From Siphonodentalium dalli (Eukaryota > Mollusca > Scaphopoda > Gadilida > Siphonodentaliidae): 64,000 nucleotides of DNA. The first letter of the stretch is position 1; each line of letters starts with the position of its first letter. Below are positions 11,740 to 24,478 of the stretch, in pieces. Location of the stretch: assembly GCA_032622095.1 (NCBI GenBank), contig CP136066.1, positions 55,210,609-55,274,608 on the forward strand. The letters are read 5' to 3'. The notes beneath the pieces were generated by a model. The model did no database searches. It was not told where the DNA came from and saw only the letters and a program-made list of their open reading frames with translations. The translations under genes and the position numbers were made by a program.

Positions 11740-14700
11740 TATGCAATTATTGGGGTCTAACCCCTTCCGATCCCTAAAAAATTCGATTTTACAGAACGCA
11801 GTACAAACTTTTACAAAAAATCATAATTGGGATTCTAGTCATATTTCAACAAGAAATGAAAAGAACATTGTAATGTAAGTGAGGCATATCATTACCTATG
11901 AATATTCAAAATCTCTGGAACCATAAATCTTACCTAGGCTCAAAATGGCTGCGAAAATGGCCGCCAAAATATGGAAAATGGTAAATATTGCCCCAGGGTG
12001 TCCTGCAATCGCTTACAAATTGTGGTTGATGTACACAATTGGCTAATCTGTTTTCTATACATTGCATACTAACATGTCTGATGCACCATGGATCATTTTT
12101 ACTATTGTCACCACTGACATTTACCAGAAATATTGGACATAAATATCGGCAAGAATTCACTTTTCAGGGTTCGACCATTTGTTCAAGTAAAATGTAACTA
12201 TCTTTGGATTGAAAGGTGTTTATTGTTTTGGTCTATCTTAAATGTGTCACACTACGGTGTTTATAAACTAAATTGCTCAAGATGGCTTCCAAAATGGCAA
12301 CCAAATTTGTAAAAAGTTAACATATCCCGAACAGTATTCTCTGCGTTATCCGAAAAAAGTGGCAACTTGTGACTCACTTGGTTATTGTACGTGTTAGTTA
12401 CAATGTAATTAACTGACAACTACGTTCTATTATGTTTGTCCCAGTTCCGTATGGGGCATGACAAATTCATTTTAAAGTTGCAGTATGGAATTTTGTTGAA
12501 AGGAAATGGGCAGAACTTTGAGACTGAACTGAGATGAACCATGATATGTGGGTATTCTGGCCCATTATGATTTAAATTTAAATCTATTTAAAACATTATC
12601 AACTGGATACAGGGTGGAAGCCAAGATGGTAGCCAGGGAGTTATGATAATAGATGAGGATAATAGGTATACAGGGAGTTATTGTATGGTCATGAATGATA
12701 TGTGGGTATATAGGGAATGCCCTGTTGGTAACAATGGGACGTATATTTATATATGTTGTGGATGTGTAATCATTGGTGGTGTATGGGGAGTAGATTTATT
12801 ATCATGGATGGCGTGTATGAGTATGGCAAGTATGGAACTTATGAGTGGTCGTATGTGCGGATATTGGTATATCTGGAAGGGCTCACCATTGGTGATGTGC
12901 ATATGTATACCTGGATTGACTCCATGGTCATGGGTATGGCGAATAGGTATACATGTAGATGCTGTATGGTCCATGGTGAGGTGAATATGTATACAATGAG
13001 TGAATGTATGATCGTGAATGTAGTGAATATGTATACATAGAGTGACTATATGGTCGGGTGTAGATGTATACCTGGTGTTCATGCATGGTGAGTCGTGGCT
13101 GTATCGTCATTTGTGGTATGTACGGGTATAACCAAGTATGGCTGTATGATCAGGTGTACTAGTACATGTACGTGTATAAAGTGGGTGACTATGTTGTCAT
13201 TTGTGTGGTGTTTATGTACATATGGAGTGACTGGGGTAATGGGTGGGTTGTACATGTGTACATTGGGTGGCTATCGCTTTCCACAATAACTCAAGGATAT
13301 GTTAATCAATAGAGAGGTCATGTCATATCGTGGAAAGCGATGGCCACCCATTATCACACAGTCATCTATTATATATTTTGGAAGATCTGTTTGTTTGTTT
13401 GTTTGTTTGTGTGTTTGTTTGTGTGTAATCGATGGACTCGAAAATGGCCCAGCCGATTTCGATGAAACTTGGTATGTGGGGGTATTTTCGGGTCAGGACC
13501 AACATAGGCCTATTAATTTGTCCGTGCGAGGTCAACTTTTCACGTGCCGAGGTCAAATCTGTTTTTACGCCGTTTTGCGCTAATATATTTCAGTTCGGTG
13601 CTTACAAATCGATTCGAAACAGCGCGAATAATAACATGCCAGTCATAATAATGACACTATGAGAATCTTTCGTGTTTCCTCTTTCCAACGATATATAATA
13701 TGTAGGTATCCGTTTTAGTTATCTACCTCAATTATTAAGAAGAAGTGGTACGATCTTCTATCAGGGTAAAAACAATGCGTAACTTCTATGACGTCGTTAG
13801 AGGTCATAAAGTTAGATCACGTTAACTCTTACCCGGCCGATGCATTTGACTGTTTCAGACGTCTTGGCGATATCTCGGGCACTGATGGTAATTTATCTTT
13901 ACGTTGAAACTTGAGGCGCGTTTATATACTTCAGTGGAAATCAAATCGGGTTAAACTGGCGGATTTTTACGGACGAAATTTGATGCATAGGGTATCTCGG
14001 TATCCGCTGGGCCGATTTCCCGGTATCCGCTGGGCCGATTTCCACCATTTTTGGGGTGTTGGTGTTTGACCCCACCTGACCTTGACCTTCAAAATGGTCA
14101 ATTCAAGGTCAAATCGGGTAAAACCGGATGGATTTCGACGGGTACTTTTGTCGGGTACTTTTGTTCGGGCACTGTGTTTTGGACGGGTCAAATCGTGACC
14201 CCACTTGACCTTGGCCTTCAAAATAGACAATTCAAGGTCAAAGCCCGGACGAAGTCGGGTCACCTTCTAGTTACATATATACATAAACACCACAGACATA
14301 ACAATATAGTTACCCACTGTGTATATACATGAACACCTGACCCATGACCACGGATGACCATACAGCCACGCGTCACAATGCAGGCACACCGGGTATACCC
14401 CTAAACATGATCCATAACCATATAGTCACTCCATGTATACCCATTCATCTCACCATTGGCCATAAGGTCATCCCCTGTATACCTATTCTCCAAACGCATG
14501 GTCAAATGGACAATCAATATATACATCAATACCACAACAATGACCATAAAGTCATTCCGGTATACATATGCACATCACCAATGGCCATATAGCCACTCGC
14601 TTCATACACATACCCTCACCCATGTTACCTGGTATACTCCTTCACCTGACCTATGGCCATATAGTCACCCCGTGTGTACCTATTCAAAACATTCGTACAC

Positions 14701-15451
14701 GATCATGGTCAATCCTTGTATTCATATTCACCCCAACAGTGGCCATGTCAATCCCTGTATCCATATTTGTCACACCATAGCCGAATAGCCACTCAAGATA
14801 TACTAATACACCCCAGCCATGTCAGTATAGTCACTCCATGTATGTATATGTACCTCATCCATGGCCATATAGCCACTCGCTATATACACATATCCCTCGC
14901 CCATGACAATAAAGCAACACGTGTGTGTACTGGTATAACCTACACATGACGATACCGACACGAGTCACCAAACAGGAACACCAGGTACATGTATACTCAT
15001 ACGCCTGTCACCCCCTGTATAGATGTTCATTACATTTATGATCATACAGTCACTACTTGTATACCTACATGTACTCATCTCACCATTAACCATACAGTCA
15101 CTACCTGTATACCTATTCGACACATAGTCATATAACCACTCGATATACATATGCAGCCCACCCTAGACCATAGATTCACTCCAGGTATACATGTAACCCT
15201 CACTAATGGCCATTCAGCCCTTCCAGATATACAAAAAACCCGGACATACGACCACTCAAACAATCTATACTTGCATATACACCTCACACATGACAATTCA
15301 GCAATTCACTGTATAATCATACACGCCATCCATGATAATACAGCAAAGCCCTATACACCCACCAATGATAATACATCCACGATATATATAAATATACATC
15401 CCACCCATTACCACAAGGACACTCACCTATGTACCCACACGTTCGATAATG
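11740..15451 (+). repeat. 3.7-kb tandem duplication, copy B
   Basis: Near-identical to 8011-11729 at an offset of 3729 bp, then 3722 bp after the small deletion near 12309. Differences seen include ACTGTATGGCT for ATGACTGTATG near 13140 and CCCC for CTCC near 14398. Beyond 15451 the sequence runs on in the reverse-orientation minisatellite, which is missing from the end of copy A, so copy A is the internally inserted duplicate. Confidence 0.9.
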
Positions 15452-15914
15452 TCCACCCAGCATACTCCAGGTATTTATATTCAATCATGACCGTACAGTC
15501 ATTCCATGTATACCTATACACATTACCCGTAACCGTAAAATCACTACCTATTTATCCACACACCCCACATATGATCATACAGACAACACATGTACATCCC
15601 ACCCATGACCTTACAGTCATTCTATATATACATAATCAACACATAGATGACCGTGTAGCTATATCCATACACCACACCAATGACCATACAGGCACACCGG
15701 ATGCACCCGTACTGGATATACACAATCATACACCATACAGTCACTCCATGCATACCGATTCACCTCACACCTGACCATGACCTCTCTCTGTATACCTAGA
15801 TGCATCTTACCATGGACAACCCACTCACAACCATATAGTCACTCATTGTATACCTACTCACATCAGTCATGACACACAATAACTCACTGTATACATATTC
15901 ACCTCACATATGAT

Positions 15915-17740
15915 CAAAGAGTAACTCCCTGGCTACGATCTTGGCACCCACACTGTATCTTGTAGACATTTTTTTTTTATCATATTGGACCAGAATAGCC
16001 AAAGATTATGGTCCATCTCAGTTCTGTCTCAAAGTTCTGCCAATTTCCTTTCAATGAATATGGCCAAAATCACAAAAGAGGTTCTCGGCAAAATTACATA
16101 CTTTAAAAGGAATTTGTCATGCCCCATACGGAACTGGGACAACTGGAAAAAGATGTAGTTGTCAGTTAATTAACTAACACGTATAATAACCAAGTGAGTC
16201 ACAATTTGTTACCTTTTCGGATAATGCAGAGAATGTTCGGGATATATGTAAAAAATTAGCATTTTGCAAATTTGGTTGCCATTTTGGAAGCCATCTTGAG
16301 CAATTTGGTCTATAAACACCGTTTATGTGTGACGCATTTAAGATAGACCAAAACAATAAACACCTTTCAATCCAAAGATAGTTATATTTAACCTGAAAAA
16401 AATGGTCCAAACCTGAAAACTGAATTTTTGCCAATATTTATGTCAAGTTTTTTTTAGAAAAAAAGTCCAATATTTTTGACGATGTCAGTGGTGAAAATAG
16501 TAACAATTAACCATGGTGCATCAGACATGTTAGTATTCAATGTATAGAATTTTCCATATTTTGGCGGCCATATTGGCAGCCATTTTGAGCCAAAGTAAGA
16601 AGTTTGGTTCCAGTGATTTGGAATATGCATAGGTAATGATATGCCTCACTCACATTACAAAGTTCTGTTCATTTCTTGTTGAAATATGACTAGAATCCCA
16701 ATTGTGATTTTTTGGGGTGAAATTTTATACCGCATTCTGTACAATCAAATTTTTGAGGGATCGGAAGGGGTTAGGACCCCCAATAATTGCATATTTAATT
16801 GCGCCAATGATCAGTTCATATACAAAACACAAAATAAAGTTGCATTACTCAACCAGTTCCAAACAGCATGAATTGATCTAGAAGATATTTGTGAAAAAAT
16901 GTCATTTTGGCGGCCATGGATGGTGAGTTTCAATTTTGGCCCAAAAAAGTGTCATTATGTCTTAGCTTCACGAAAATATATACATTTGTATACATTTTAC
17001 AAGATTTTCCCGCTATAATTTTCATAAAACTGGCTCACTTATAGTTCTAGAAAATGGATCGGGTTGTGGGGGTGAGGGGGGGGGGGGGGGGGTGAGGGGG
17101 GAGGGGGGGGGGGGGGTAACAAGTCTCGTTCTTATCAGAAAACGACATGAATATATATTTCTTAAGTTGATCGTATCGATTAAGGGATGTATTGGTTGTA
17201 ATAGTGCAACGTTCCAGGGGTGTACGCACATACACACACGTTGGACGATTGCAATCATGTAAATAAAAGTGAATTTTTTTACGTTTTGAGGGGTGACCCG
17301 ATGACCCCCTTCTTATCTTAAAACCCCAGGAAAAGTTGCTTCTTAAGTTGTGTTTTTATAATTAGTATATATCAAAGTACTTTGAGACCAAAAATTATGG
17401 ATGTACGCGAAAGTGTAAAAAAAAGTGAAAAATCACGTTTTGGGGTTCAGCATGGGAACCCCTTTCTTATCTGAAAACCCCAGGAAAATCCCTTTCTTAA
17501 GTTGTGTTTTCTTAATCAGTACACTTAGGAGTATCATCAAACCAAAATTCATCGATGTACGCGGAAGTGTAAATAGAAGTGATTTTTGGCACTTTTTGGG
17601 GTTCAGCAGCCCCTAAACCCCAGGAATGCGCAACTTAAGAAATCGGTTTTTCAGAATGTTCCATTATTGGTACCAACTTTAGGGGGTCAAACCTTTTGTA
17701 CGCAAAAGTGTAAATAGAACATATGCGGGCTCCCTAACTA
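15915..17740 (-). repeat. Right arm of the giant inverted repeat
   Basis: Reverse counterpart of the left arm. It is more diverged from the left arm than the tandem copies A and B are from each other: there are many small indels, and the C-run opposite 7694 has expanded into a G-rich stretch (17069-17117) of about 45 bp. That gives a relative order of events: the inverted repeat is old, the tandem duplication recent. Confidence 0.8.
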
Positions 17741-18190
17741 TAATCTACCCACAACAATACATAAATTTGCGGATGCATGAGCCCAGGGCTAAAAAAATAC
17801 GAAAAAGCGGACATTTCGCCGACTCGATAAAATTTCGAAAAATTATGACGACTTGACACGCCAAATACAACAATTCACATGCCTGTCATGCGAAAGGCGT
17901 GTTGCGTATGTGTTGGGCATACAACCTACATAACTGTTAAAGGTGTATCACCGAAAGATGTCGTTAATTGATGCTTGGAGACAATATATACACTTACCGT
18001 TTACCTTCTATACTGGGAGCCGCCATCTTGGAATGTCCGAACATAAACGGGTATCCGACAGTGAAACTGTGATGTGCAGTAATTGAAAAATGTCTTGGTG
18101 TCCTTATAAATAACCGGTACACCAATCTTCAACATCTGAATGATATCTCGCTATGGAAAAAGAACAGATAACAGTCAGTTTAAACTTTAA

Positions 18191-18362
18191 AGAGGTACTG
18201 TACACTAAATCCGGCCATTTTTTGGGACCAACGCCTTTTATACTCAACAGATATCGAATATATGCAACAAATGAATGAATTTGAGCCATGAATGAGAGTA
18301 AAATACACTCATTTACTCTATGAACAATACAAACAACGTGGTAATTATCATGAAAATTAATG
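18191..18362. mobile_element. Half copy of the AGGGG inverted-repeat element
   Basis: Begins AGAGGTACTGTACACTAAAT after TTAA (18187-18190), matches the left half of the element at 28183-28532 through CAACGTGGTAATTATCATGA, and then stops; the right half is absent. The break is directly followed by a decayed 69-nt hairpin (18371 onward). Confidence 0.65.
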
Positions 18363-18370
18363 TAATACTG

Positions 18371-19565
18371 GAGAACCAGTACATTCTCTTATATTTGCGA
18401 GTCGCACATACATGTAGGGTGCCTTGCATATAAACGATAATGCACTGGCTTACAAGGTCAAAGTAAATATTGTTACAAGGTTTGGAGTTTGGGATGATTC
18501 CCTGGAAGATTTGAAAGGGCCGTCGGTCCTCTCCTACAAACCACTTTTGAATGCTGTAATTCCGCTGTAGAGCGTTTGTAAGTTTTGTGAGTTTGTAAGT
18601 AGAGATGTAAGTAAATATTGTTAGGCCAATGGATTCTCTTATATATGCGAGGCGCCCAAAGGCAACTCGCATATAGAATAGAATGCATTGGCACAGGGTT
18701 TTCTCAACATTCCAGGAAGCTCCAGTCATGGAAGGGTTAACATTAATATAGTGGCACACGAGGTTCTTTATAATTTTTTCTTACATTCTTTATAAATCTT
18801 TATAATTTTTTATGACATTCTTTAACAATTTATATCATTTTTTATCATTATTTCTTACATTCTTTCACAATTATAAAAAAATAATTTAAAATTTGTTAGG
18901 CCAATCCATTCTGTTATATATGCGAGGCGACCTATGGTCGACTCGAATATTTAAGAGAATGCATTGGCACTGGGTTTTCGCACAACATTTCAGGAAGCTC
19001 CAGTCATGGAAGGGTTAACATTAATATAGTGGCACACGAAGTTCTTTATAATTTTTTCTTACATTCTTTATAAATCTTTATAATTTTTTATGACATTCTT
19101 TAACAATTTATATCATTTTTTATCATTATTTCTTACATTCTTTCACAATTATAAAAAAATAATTTAAAGTTTGTTAGGCCAATCCATTCTGTTATATATG
19201 CGAGGCGACCTATGGTCGACTCGAATATTTAAGAGATTGCATTGGCACTGGGTTTCGCACAACATTTCAGGAAGCTCCAGATATGGAAGGGTTGACATTA
19301 ATATAGTCGCACACGCGGTTTATGATCCGTCGTTGAGTAGACGCATTGTTGAGTCGTATTGATGACGAGAGTTGTGCTAGTGTAGCATTAGCGACACTGT
19401 GTCAGTGGCTTCTCTTATATATGCGAATCGCCCATAGGGCCCCTTACATATATAAGAGAATGCACTGCTTACAAGGTCAAAGTAAATATTGTTAGGCCAA
19501 TGCATTCTCTTCTATATGCGAAGCGACCTATGGTCGACTCTCATATATAACAGAATGCATTGGCA
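18371..19565. repeat. Cluster of six decayed 69-nt hairpins, partly in 278-bp tandem units
   Basis: Diverged versions of the GCCAATGCATTCTCTTATAT hairpin lie near 18371-18452, 18623-18691, 18899-18967, 19176-19244, 19394-19468 and 19494-19563. The middle ones are carried on tandem units of about 278 bp, with GGAAGGGTTAACATTAATAT at 18730 and 19008 and a diverged copy near 19286. Between them is the same AT-rich spacer type (TTTTTTCTTACATTCTTT) as in the TTAA elements. The CCCTTTACCC terminal sequences are not seen. Confidence 0.75.
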
Positions 19566-19865
19566 TAGAGTTTTCGCAAAAATTCAGTAATCTCCAGTCA
19601 TGGAAGGGTTAAAATTAATATAGTCGCACACGAAGTTTAGGATCCACCGTTGAGTCGTATATTGATCACATGCATTCTACATTATATCTACATCCACGTC
19701 CTCCTGTCAGTACACACTGCACATTCCGGTCTTAGCGAATTCCAAGTCCTCAGAAAACAATAGGATCGATGTGAAGTAATTGTGCGTGACTCGACATTGT
19801 TTATCCGTAGCTAAGTGATTAGTGCCACCAGAGCTAGCATCAATCATCGCGGTGTGATCGGGATA

Positions 19866-20075
19866 TATCTATATATATAAAAGGGTAGGATTTTTCTGTA
19901 TGTCTGTTCGGATTATTCTCCCAGGCCTCTGGATCGAGTTCAAACCAAATATGGCGTGGTGACCCTGGCGGATGTTATAACGGCGTTAGTTTTTGATACT
20001 TTTTATTTTAAAATTTTAATTAAATAAAAAAAAAAAATTTAGCAAGGAGCTCAATCTAAAATAAAATAATTTAAA
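19866..20075 (+). repeat. Dispersed repeat starting TATCTATATATATAAAAG
   Basis: Begins TATCTATATATATAAAAGGG, then GGATTTTTCTGTATGTCTGT, a block with CCAGGCCTCTGGATCGAGTT and GACCCTGGCGGATGTTATAA, and an A/T-rich tail. An inverted copy lies at 46970-47145. The 5' pattern (TATATATATAAAAG, then a CTGT tract and a conserved GAGTTC..CCAAAT block) resembles ends of Helitron-like non-autonomous repeats seen in many invertebrates. That is a resemblance only: no CTRR end or 3' hairpin was defined. Confidence 0.55.
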
Positions 20076-20996
20076 ACAAAATAATTTTTAATTTATTAAA
20101 ATGTTTTTTAATCCAAATATTTAAACGATTAAAATGTGCGCGAATCGCACAAACAGACCACCGTTGAGTAAAGACTCTGTTTAAGATCAAAATGCGCGTG
20201 AAGCTCACGTAGGGGCCTCAACGCACAAATGGGCTGCAGGCCGCTCCGGTGATGAATAAAGGCTCTGTAGCTAGTTCAGTATAAAGATTCATTCATTGTT
20301 CCTATACCAATAATATAGCGTGTAAAATGATAAGTAATATATATCATTGTCCACCCCTTAATTAACACTATTTCTGATTGGGCAAAACCGTCACATGATA
20401 ATCATGGAAAAAGTCATATTGGACTCGCCTCAAGCAAAAATAATTGTTATTGCCATTTTAAGACACCTGTGGTGAACGGGACATATTTAATAACGTTATC
20501 CGGGTCAAATTACCCCTATATACAGTATTTCAGCTATGATGGTCCAGCCGTTTGGTCGCCTTTAAGCGGACAAACAAACAAACAAACAAATACAATTTAG
20601 TTTTATTAGTGTAGATTGAACTATTCGCCAATGGGCATTTAGTATAGAAAGGGTTAAGAATACCTTTAGTCTACAGCACCCCTTTAATAATACATTCGGA
20701 GTTCCTATATAGCGCTATGTATATATAGCTCCGGTCATTTAAGTTGTATTTGAGTTTCAGGTAGAGTTTTACGGGACATGGTTTGCTTTAACTGGTTTAG
20801 ATTCTGCAACTTTTATATACTTATTTACGGGACCTCTTGAGTAACATTGTTAGATATATAAATTTGCTCCCCATTTATTACCAGGGACGTGGCGACAGGT
20901 GTGGGGGGTTGTGTGGTCTCACGCCTACCCAACTTTGGTAAAATTAGTTATCAGTTGGAAATGTCATGCCTCACACAACATTAGTTGGAAATTTAT

Positions 20997-21357
20997 CCCT
21001 TTACCCAACAGAACGGCCCTTTGCCAATGCATTCTCTTATATATGCGAGTCGAACATAGGTCGCCTCGCACATATAAGAGAATGCATTGGCTTAACACAT
21101 ATTAAAAATTTCTAAAATTGTCAAAGAATGTAGAAAAAATTTCTAAAATTGATAAAGAATGTAAGAAAAAATGGTAAAAAGTGTTAAAAAAAAGAATTGT
21201 TTTTAGGCACAGGGCATAACTGTAACCATCACAATGTGGTCAATGAACCGGTTCCAATGATATCCATATTTGTATGGTGTTATTGAGACAGACCGAAGAT
21301 ATTTTAGGCTGTTGAAGCTTTATTTGGCCGTTTTTGGCCGGTTTGTTGGGTAAAGGG
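20997..21357 (-). mobile_element. TTAA MITE, copy in triplicated block, second hairpin missing
   Basis: Reverse-orientation copy: it starts CCCTTTACCCAACAGAACGG and ends GTTTGTTGGGTAAAGGG before TTAA (21358-21361); the left target site reads TTAT. One hairpin remains (21034-21103, with a C for T change). Where the sister copy at 23251-23676 has the second hairpin, this one reads TTTTAGGCACAGGGC, so the whole palindrome is absent with a single GGC left behind. Confidence 0.8.
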
Positions 21358-21962
21358 TTAAGATCATACCCATGTATATATAAGTTGAAATTGTTCTCAT
21401 TGTTGATTGTCCAACCAGTAATTACTGGGGCATATGTTGTTCTACTGCAACATATATTTATACGTATACTTTTGGACTGAAATGATCATTAGTTAGGAAA
21501 TTTCCAGGGATAATTTGAGTTACCAGTTGGAATGTTTCAACCCAAATAGGTTTGGTGCAAAACGGCATTTACCGAACATGGGAGTTCTGTCTCTGATTCA
21601 AGGGGGTCACGTGGGGTGCACTTGCAATTCCAAGGTGGACACCCCAACGGAGACCCTATATCTACGCCCCTGTTTATTATGTACATATTTATGTATATAT
21701 GTTATTATCCATCCCTTAACTAACATTATTTTTGATTGGGGAAAAGCCGCCACGTGATAATCCGGGGGAAAGTCATATTGGACTCCCGAATGTCATATTG
21801 GACTCCCAAGTGTGCAATATGACTTTTTTTATCGGGACTGTGACGTCACGAAGTAACTCTGCCAAATTAATCGGTGAAATTCTTATGCGCGCGCAATACT
21901 GTGGTGGATTTAACAGACGTTTCACTTATGCGTTGAGTTTTGTTTTCAATTTCGTGTTTAAT

Positions 21963-22140
21963 GTTCCATACCATTCTTTCTGATGATCAAATACAGGCTT
22001 TTATAGAAAATTAAGTGCCGACAAATACCAAAAATAACCACAAAAGTTTTATTAAAAAAATATGGATAAAAATGTCATTATACAATGTTGTGTACAGTAT
22101 GAGGTTTTCTTGTACTCGTCCAGGTGCTGATAAAAAAAGT
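21963..22140 (+). pseudogene. Possible DNA-recombinase N-terminal fragment (broken copy)
   Basis: The same coding-like stretch as at 24279-24478, but with an in-frame TAA in the middle (near 22012) and a change in the following codon. It lies in copy 1 of the triplicated block. See the better preserved copy for the reasoning. Confidence 0.25.
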
Positions 22141-23250
22141 CATATTGGACTCGCCTCAAGCAAAAATAATTGTTATTGCCATTTAAGACACCTGTGGTGA
22201 ACAGGACATATTTAATAACGCTATCCGGGTCAAATTACCCCTATATACAGCATTTCAGCTATGATGGTCCAGCCGTTTGGTCGCCTTTAAGCGGACAAAC
22301 AAACAAACAAACAAATACAATTTAGTTTTATTAGTGTAGATTGAACTATTCGCCAATGGGCATTTAGTATAGAAAGGGTTAAGAATACCTTTAGTCTACA
22401 GCAACCCTTTAATAATACATTCGGAGTTCCTATATAGCGCTATGTATATATAGCTCCGGTCATTTAAGTTGTATTTGAGTTTCAGGTAGAGTTTTACGGG
22501 ACATGGTTTGCTTTAACTGGTTTAGATTCTGCAACTTTTATATACTTATTTACGGGACCTCTCGAGTAACATTGTTAGATATATAAATTTGCTCCCCATT
22601 TATTACCAGGGACGTGGCGACAGGTGTGGGGGTTGTGTGGTCTCACGCCTACCCAACTTTGGTAAAATTAGTATGTCATGCCTCACACAACATTAGTTGG
22701 AAATTTTACCTTTTAAGACACCTGTGGTGAACAGGACATATTTAATAACGCTATCCGGGTCAAATTACCCCTATATACAGTATTTCAGCTATGATGGTCC
22801 AGCCGTTTGGTCGCCTTTAAACGGACAAACAAACAAACAAACAAATACAATTTAGTTTTATTAGTGTAGATTGAACTATTCGCCAATGGGCATTTAGTAT
22901 AGAAAGGGTTAAGAATACCTTTAGTCTACAGCACCCCTTTAATAATACATTCGGAGTTCCTATATAGCGCTATGTATATATAGCTCCGGTCATTTAAGTT
23001 GTATTTGAGTTTCAGGTAGAGTTTTACGGGACATGGTTTGCTTTAACTGGTTTAGATTCTGCAACTTTTATATACTTATTTACGGGACCTCTTGAGTAAC
23101 ATTGTTAGATATATAAATTTGCTCCCCATTTATTACCAGGGACGTGACGACAGGTGTGGGGGTTGTGTGGTCTCACGCCTACCCAACTTTGGTAAAATTA
23201 GTTATCAGTTGGAAATGTCATGCCTCACACAACATTAGTTGGAAATTTAA

Positions 23251-23676
23251 CCCTTTACCCAACAGAACGGCCCTTTGCCAATGCATTCTCTTATATATGC
23301 GAGTCGACCATAGGTCGCCTCTCACATATAAGAGAATGCATTGGCTTAACACATATTAAAAATGATAAAATTGTCAAAGAATGTAGAAAAAAATTATAAA
23401 ATTGTTAAAGAATGTAAGAAAAAATGGTAAAAAGTGTTAAAAAAAAGAATTTTGTTTAGGCCAATGCATTCTCTTATATATGCGAGGCGACATATGGTCG
23501 ACTCGCATATATAAGAGAATGCATTGGCACAGGGCATAACTGTAACCATTACAATTTGGTCAATGGACCGGTTCCAATGATATCCATATTTGTATGGTGT
23601 TATTGAGACAGACCGAAGATATTTTAGGCTGTTGAAGCTTTATTTGGCCGTTTTTGGCCAGTTTGTTGGGTAAAGG
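23251..23676 (-). mobile_element. TTAA MITE, full copy in triplicated block
   Basis: Flanked by TTAA at 23247-23250 and 23677-23680. Both hairpins are present (about 23278-23346 and 23459-23527). It was duplicated together with its surroundings from the same insertion as 20997-21357, since the flanks are identical. Confidence 0.85.
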
Positions 23677-24278
23677 TTAAGATCATACACATGTATATAT
23701 AAGTTGAAATTGTTCTCATTGCTGATTGTCCAACCAGTAATTACTGGGGCATATGTTGTTCTACTGCAACATATATTTATACGTATACTTTTGGACTGAA
23801 ATGATCATCAGTTAGGAAATTTCCAGGGATAATTTGAGTTACCAGTTGGAATGTTTCAACCCAAATGGGTTTGGTGCAAAACGGCATCTACCGAACATGG
23901 GAGTTCTGTCTCTGATTCAAGGGGGTCACGTGGGGGTGCACTTGCCATTCCAAGGTGGACACCCCAACGGAGACCCTATATACACGCCCCTGTTTATTAT
24001 GTACATATGTATGTATATATGTTATTATCCATCCCTTAACTAACATTATTTTTGATTGGGGAAAAGCCGCCACGTGATAATCCGGGGGAAAGTCATATTG
24101 GACTCCCGAATGTCATATTGGACTCCCAAGTGTGCAATATGACTTTTTTTATCGGGACTGTGACGTCACGAAGTAACTCTGCCAAATTAATCGGTGAAAT
24201 TCTGATGCGCGCGCAATACTGTGGTGGATTTAACAGACGTTTCACTTATGCGTTGAGTTTTGTTTTCAATTTCGTGTT

Positions 24279-24478
24279 TAATGTTCCATACCATTCTTTC
24301 TGATGATCAAATACAGGCTTTTATAGAAAATCAAATGCCGACAAATACCAAAAATAACCACAAAAGTTTTATTAAAAAAATATGGATAAAAATGTCATTA
24401 TACAATGTTGTGTACAGTATGAGGTTTTCTTGTACTCGTCCAGGTGCTGATAAAAAAAAGTCATATTGGACTTAACAC
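24279..24478 (+). pseudogene. Possible DNA-recombinase N-terminal fragment
   Basis: A frame starting near the ATG at 24281 reads MFHTILSDDQIQAFIENQMP, then TNTKNNHKSFIKKIW, and ends at a TAA in the terminal inverted repeat of the block. The pattern of a short acidic helix (LSDDQIQAFIE) followed by P-x-NTK and a basic helix resembles the N-terminal part of Crypton/tyrosine-recombinase-derived proteins of invertebrate genomes. This is recognition of a pattern from memory, without a search. There is no recombinase core with R-H-R-Y residues in the window, so at best it is a remnant carried by a repeat. Confidence 0.3.

Larger units (their letters stand above)
7077..17740. mobile_element. 10.7-kb inverted-repeat element with TA ends and no visible transposase
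   Basis: The outer ends read TAGTTAGGGAGCCCGCATAT on the left and the inverse, ATATGCGGGCTCCCTAACTA, on the right. Inverted similarity continues inward for about 1.8 kb on each side (left arm about 7077-8935, right arm about 15915-17740), including homopolymeric C/G runs and the motif AAGATGGCGGCCAAAATGG. Inside the arms lie arrays of degenerate GTATAC/TATGGTCATGG units, in one orientation after the left arm and the opposite before the right arm, around a central module. A TA target is suggested by the ends, as in Tc1/mariner-like elements, but TTAGGG-type termini are not diagnostic. I find no transposase or other protein. All open frames inside are repeat-derived. Confidence 0.75.

Noticed and set aside
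15151-15774. 207-codon frame, longest + strand frame in the giant element
   Set aside because: Made of GTATAC/TATGGTC minisatellite units (repeating HTHDH-like text), with no domain and broken in the sister copy.
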